Source of the DNA: Sphagnum compactum | Taxonomy: Eukaryota; Bryophyta; Sphagnopsida; Sphagnales | Direction: 5' to 3' | Assembly (NCBI GenBank): GCA_965153455.1 | Contig: OZ234493.1 | Coordinates: forward strand, 35,826,213 to 35,890,212 | DNA: 64,000 nucleotides | Shown here: positions 60,241 to 64,000 of the stretch, one piece after another | Layout of the letters: each line of letters starts with the position of its first letter | How positions within the stretch are numbered: position 1 is the stretch's first letter | The notes under the pieces: generated by a model | What the model was told of the DNA's origin: nothing | Database searches by the model: none | Seen by the model: the letters and a program-made list of their open reading frames with translations, nothing else | Made by a program: the position numbers and the translations under genes

Positions 60241-61280
60241 TGCCTTGGTAGTAGGCAAGGCCAATAAATAATAAATTAGAACCAGACAAGAGTGGTCCAC
60301 ACTTGCAAAAATACCTTTTTTTTGTTGCAACCTGAGAGGGTCATGCTTTACTTGGGTGCCTCTTTTGCCGGTCTTGTCAATAAGGTGGTAGACTTTTAGT
60401 TTTCCGGCTATCGGGTTGCTACGTGTGGCTTTGAATATATAAAAAAATTAGACCCCCTTTACCCGGGGGAGGGGGCAGGGGAGAAAAAAAAAACAAAAAA
60501 AAAAACTTGATAACGGAGGAGACGCGGATATACCGTATATAATAACTTTAATACTTTCCATTTCCTTGATTTCAGGACTTGGCCAACTCCTTTTTTGTGG
60601 ATTAATTGACAAATTGTTAATTAATTAATATTAAAATTTTCAATTATAGAAATTAACCCTAAAGCCTTGTCTATAATTGACAAATTGTTGTCCCATTGTT
60701 TTTCAAATAAATAAAAAGCTAGTCAGCACCGGTAATGATGTTAGTTGAGCACATCAAAAAATAAAATAAAATAAATTGGGTGTTTGCAAGGCCTTTAACA
60801 TGAAGGGGCCGCAGGCAGGCCTTTTCTTCAGCTGTGAAAGTGAAGAAAGGCAGCTGCAGAAACTACCATTCACAGTGGTATTTTCAGAAAGGATTTGAAG
60901 AAAGCTCATTCATTTTGAGAGGAGTTTGTGCAATGTTGGGGGTGAGGGGTAAACCTTGCTCCTGGATCTGATGTTTGGTTATTGGGTCATTTCTTTAGTT
61001 TTCCAAGAAAGCAAACATGAGCTTATTGATCTTGGTTACTTAAGAATACAAAAGAGACTCATATTCTTGAATTTGATTCCCTGAATTCTATGAAAATTTC
61101 AACCTAGGGAAATGGGTTACATTCATATCTAAAAGAAGGAGATTCAATTTCTCATCAACTATACACTAGGTGATCATGGAGAGACTATATAGAGATGGGT
61201 GGATAGCATCAAGCCACTTGGGATTTCCCATATTCAAGAATTAGGGTTTAGGGTTTAGACAATCCTGGATATGGGCAAAG
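60241..61280. other. Spacer; no gene seen
   Basis: A/T-rich DNA with an A-rich patch at about 60485-60507 and a telomere-like tract at 61241-61259. No recognisable coding sequence. Confidence 0.5.
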
Positions 61281-61319
61281 AGTGGGGAGAGCTTTGCAAT
61301 TTCATACTTTGTTGATGTT

Positions 61320-62300
61320 GAGCTTTTCACTTTTGGCTCCTCCACAGTATTATTGTCCTTTCATTTTGCAAGATAACTTTGTTGCCATAAAGATAGCTTT
61401 AGAACTTTTGGTTCTTGTGCTTTTACATTATTGTCTACAAAGCTTTCATTTTTCTTGTTTATGTGTGTAGTTCTAGAGCTATAAGTTTGTTGGGTATATG
61501 TTTGCAACTCCAGAGCTCCCAAGATCTTGCTTATGCGTGTAGCTCTAGAGCTTCCAATTTCTTAACTATGCATCCAACTCCAAAGCTTCCATTTGTCTTG
61601 TTATTGTGTGTAACTCTAGGGTTTTCAATTTTCCTGGCTTTCAGTTTTGTTGCTTCTGCATGTTATTCCAAAGTTTTTGGTCAACTTCTATTGTTGATTT
61701 AGGGCTTCTAGTTTCTTACTCCTTTGTAGCATATGTTTTTATTCGACTTAAGGTTTTTGTGCATTGATGGTTTGTGCACAAGGAGCTTGTGTCATCAAGG
61801 GCTTCTACAATTCAAATGGTGTTCACAATCATAATCAATTAAGTTTTTCATAATGCCTTTTCTTTTTTTGTTTTTACATTAAATCTAATTTTTTGGCTCC
61901 TTTCGCTCTTTTTGGTTTATGTTTGCATCTCCAAAGTTTTCAATTTTGTTGCTTATGTGTGCAACTCCAAAACTTTCAAGTTTATTGTTTATGCATTACT
62001 AGCTCTAGAGCTTTCAATTTTGTTGCTTATGTGTGCAACTTCAAAACTTTCAAGTTTATTGTTTATGCATTACTAGCTCTAGAGCTTTCAATTTTGTTGC
62101 ATGTACATGGACTCGTGGAACTCCATACCTTTCAAGTTTGTTGTTTATCATGCATTACTCATTTTAGAGTTTTCAATTTTGTTACTTATGTGTGCAACAT
62201 TAGAGCTTTTAGGTTTATGGCTTATGTGTTATTAGTTGTAGAGCTTTTGATTTTTTTGCTTCTAGGTGTGGCTCCAAAGTTTTTAGTTGACTTCCATCAT
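61320..62300 (+). repeat. Degenerate minisatellite built on 35-40 bp half-units
   Basis: The phrase CTCTAGAGCTTTCAATTTTG followed by TTGCTTATGTGTGCAACT recurs many times in changed form. Two copies of an approximately 82-bp unit at about 61940-62100 are almost identical; earlier copies (61460-61680) and later ones (62100-62280) are more diverged. The open frames here translate into matching repeats rich in SSRA and FVAYVC words and are by-products of the array. A second weak arrangement repeats the closing phrase (CTTCTAGTTTCT...CTCCTTTG) near 61708 and 62310. Confidence 0.8.
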
Positions 62301-63000
62301 TGATTCAAGGATTCTAGTTTCTCGCTCCTTTGCAAATTCTATTTCGATTCAAGTACTAATTTCAAGTGTTAACTCATCGTCATAATCAAGTAAATTTTTC
62401 TCAATCTTTTTTTTTGTTTTTACTTGAATTAAATCACAAGTTCTAGGGTTTCGTGCTCAAATGTGCATGGTGTGGGTGGTGGTGTGTTGTGTGTTGTCCT
62501 TGTGCATTCTAAGGTTTGTTGTTCAAGTGTGCAGTGCATAGTGTGGGTGTTGTGTTGTTCTTGTGCACAAAGCCTATTTGGAACTTTGTAATGGCTGAAG
62601 ACAAAAGTTTTGTTCTTGAATCCATGGGTGGAATTGATGAAGTTACCCCTAATGTGAATATATGTCAACCTTCTCACTATTTGTCAAATGTGAAAAGTGT
62701 CCACCAACAATGTGATCAAAGTGATGTACTAGTGTTTAATAAGGCACATCTTCAAGTTATGGAAATTCAAGCTTTGTTATGGAAATTGCATAACAAAACT
62801 TCTATTTGTTGGAGTTCAAGAATAATGTCAAATCTTAAGGAAGTAGTAGTAGTAGTAGTAGTGCCAAAAGAAGCTTTGCAAAGCAACAATAACGCAAAGG
62901 GAAACAACAGCAAGCACTAGGGGACGCACAAAGGGAAGCTAGCAACAAAGAAAGACAAACGCATGAAAATACACAATGCAAGAAGACAACCCCCCCCCCC
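62301..63000. other. Spacer; no gene recognised
   Basis: An open frame at 62590-62920 (MAEDKSFVLESMGGIDEV) starts with a real ATG and is of ordinary composition, but has no recognisable domain and ends in a TAG-repeat-derived Val run. A C homopolymer of 14 lies at about 62991-63004. Confidence 0.4.
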
Positions 63001-63004
63001 CCCC

Positions 63005-64000
63005 GCTGTGTGAATGCGTGCCAGGGGCGGCGTGGGGACCAAAATCGTTGGAGAATCGGGCCAGTACAAGGGAGTTCCGTTCCGACACGGTTCACGATTC
63101 TGCGGACCCCTTACCACAAACTTGGTCCTGAAGGCGCGGGGGTCGTCGGACAACAGAGAATATCCACCAGCATCAATGAACCTTTGCATTGTTTTCTCGC
63201 TCATTCCTTGGTATATTCTCTCCTCGACTCTATTCTGTCGCGGGAACCAAGCTCTCTCTTGACTCTCCACCTCTTCGCCAGCCAGCAGCCGTCACCAATA
63301 AGTCTTATTACTGTTTCGATTCGGTTTATTTATTTTTCTTTCTTTCTTTCTTTCTTTCTCTCTCTCTTCCAGGTTGATCCAAATCGCAAGCAATGTCGTC
63401 GTGTCAAAGCTTAAGTTAGCGCGGTTCTTTCGTTCTCGATTCTATCAACATTGCTTCCGTTCCGTGTTTTGAAAGTCCTTTTAAATAGTGATGGTTTCGG
63501 TTTTGCCAAAAAAATAAAAAAATTCAAACCCCCTCTCCTCCCTACCTCCCTCCCTCCCTCTCCTCGTACAGACGGCTGCGTGGAGTTTGAGAACAAGACA
63601 GTTAAGACAGAAGACGAAGAAGAAGAACGAGGAGAAAGGGAAAGGAGGAGAGGAGGCTGGTGGTGGACGTTTGCTGTTTGAGGTATTTAGCTTTGCACAT
63701 CCCGGATTTTGACGCTTGCTTGAATTGTTGATTGGATCTCGTCTCGGATCTGTAAATCAGGAATTGATTGTGAGTTGATAATAATGTGACAGAATAGATG
63801 TAGGTCAAGTCCTTTTTTTGTCGGGGAGCAAATGATCTCAGAGCTTCACTGGTTGGAAACCGTGACAATGATTGTTTTGATTGTCGTTGGAATTTTGCAG
63901 AGTTTGTAGGCGTTCCTGGATTATTATGCGATAGAGATGTACGCGGTGGAGGATTGGGAGCGAAGAAGAGACATTTTGTACTAGGTTGAGCTACCAGTGT
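63005..64000 (+). promoter_or_regulatory. CT-rich region, possible 5' leader of a gene continuing beyond the right edge
   Basis: G+C rises, with CTTT/CT runs at about 63335-63368, CCCT-rich DNA at 63525-63562 and a GAA/GGA-rich stretch at 63600-63660. A possible leader intron runs from GTATTT at 63683 to TTTTGCAG ending at 63900. After that only short frames occur before the edge. This pattern is common for plant 5' UTR introns, but the gene itself is not visible. Confidence 0.3.

Noticed and set aside
62917-63270. A 117-codon minus-strand frame with ordinary-looking peptide (FVVRGPQNREPCRNGTPLYW)
   Set aside because: It is of normal composition in part, but I recognise no family, it ends in a Gly run from the C homopolymer, and it lies in a likely leader region.
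1-64000. CRISPR arrays, bacterial operons, rRNA genes, tRNA genes
   Set aside because: The sequence is eukaryotic with spliceosomal introns; no direct-repeat/spacer array with the right spacing, no rRNA and no tRNA fold were seen.

Overview
The window looks like nuclear DNA of a land plant that still makes flagellated sperm. Four spliced or single-exon protein genes can be read with confidence: an axonemal dynein heavy chain, a CHASE-domain hybrid histidine kinase, an EXORDIUM-like secreted protein and a long serine hydroxymethyltransferase. A dynein heavy chain of the inner-arm I1 type excludes flowering plants and conifers. The CHASE kinase, EXORDIUM-like and SHM6/7-type genes point to an embryophyte. 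Introns are short (121-584 bp in the dynein gene, mostly about 200-300) with GT-AG borders, and plant-type telomere motifs (TTTAGGG) recur in introns and spacers. A bryophyte, probably a moss, is the best guess; this is inference and no species is claimed.

Layout. (1) 1-22955, + strand: the 3' part of a DNAH10/DHC10-type dynein heavy chain, 51 consecutive exons with unbroken reading frame (10347 coding bases, 3448 residues plus stop). About the first quarter of the protein lies off the left edge. (2) 22956-31700: AT-rich spacer with homopolymers, an 86-bp tandem repeat and an 83-bp tandem repeat, no gene recognised. (3) 31705-32625: about 18 copies of a 43-60 bp unit built around the inverted motif CAGTTTACTAACTG, directly upstream of (4) a probable 5' leader and a 15-exon CHASE hybrid histidine kinase (33912-40396, 1087 aa). 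(5) 40397-47190: spacer with a dispersed TACCAG-rich repeat, a diverged tandem duplication, and a decayed hAT-like transposase. (6) 47191-48342, + strand: intronless EXORDIUM-like gene. (7) 48343-51330: 3 kb between convergent genes, nothing recognised. (8) 51331-54419, - strand: five-exon SHMT with a long N-terminal extension, 693 aa. (9) 54420-63990: long spacer with a 41-bp perfect palindrome, possible gene fragments, a second dispersed repeat copy, a minisatellite, and at the right edge a CT-rich stretch that may be the leader of another gene.

The genes do not form a pathway. The dynein serves sperm motility; the kinase belongs to two-component signalling; the EXORDIUM-like protein is secreted; the SHMT belongs to one-carbon metabolism, in a subgroup linked to the nucleus. 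No clearly new multi-gene system is visible. The most unusual signals are the CAGTTTACTAACTG array with at least one compensated base change, the perfect 41-bp hairpin at 55648-55737, the divergent CHASE sensor with two possible terminal exons, and dispersed repeats shared between dynein introns and spacers.
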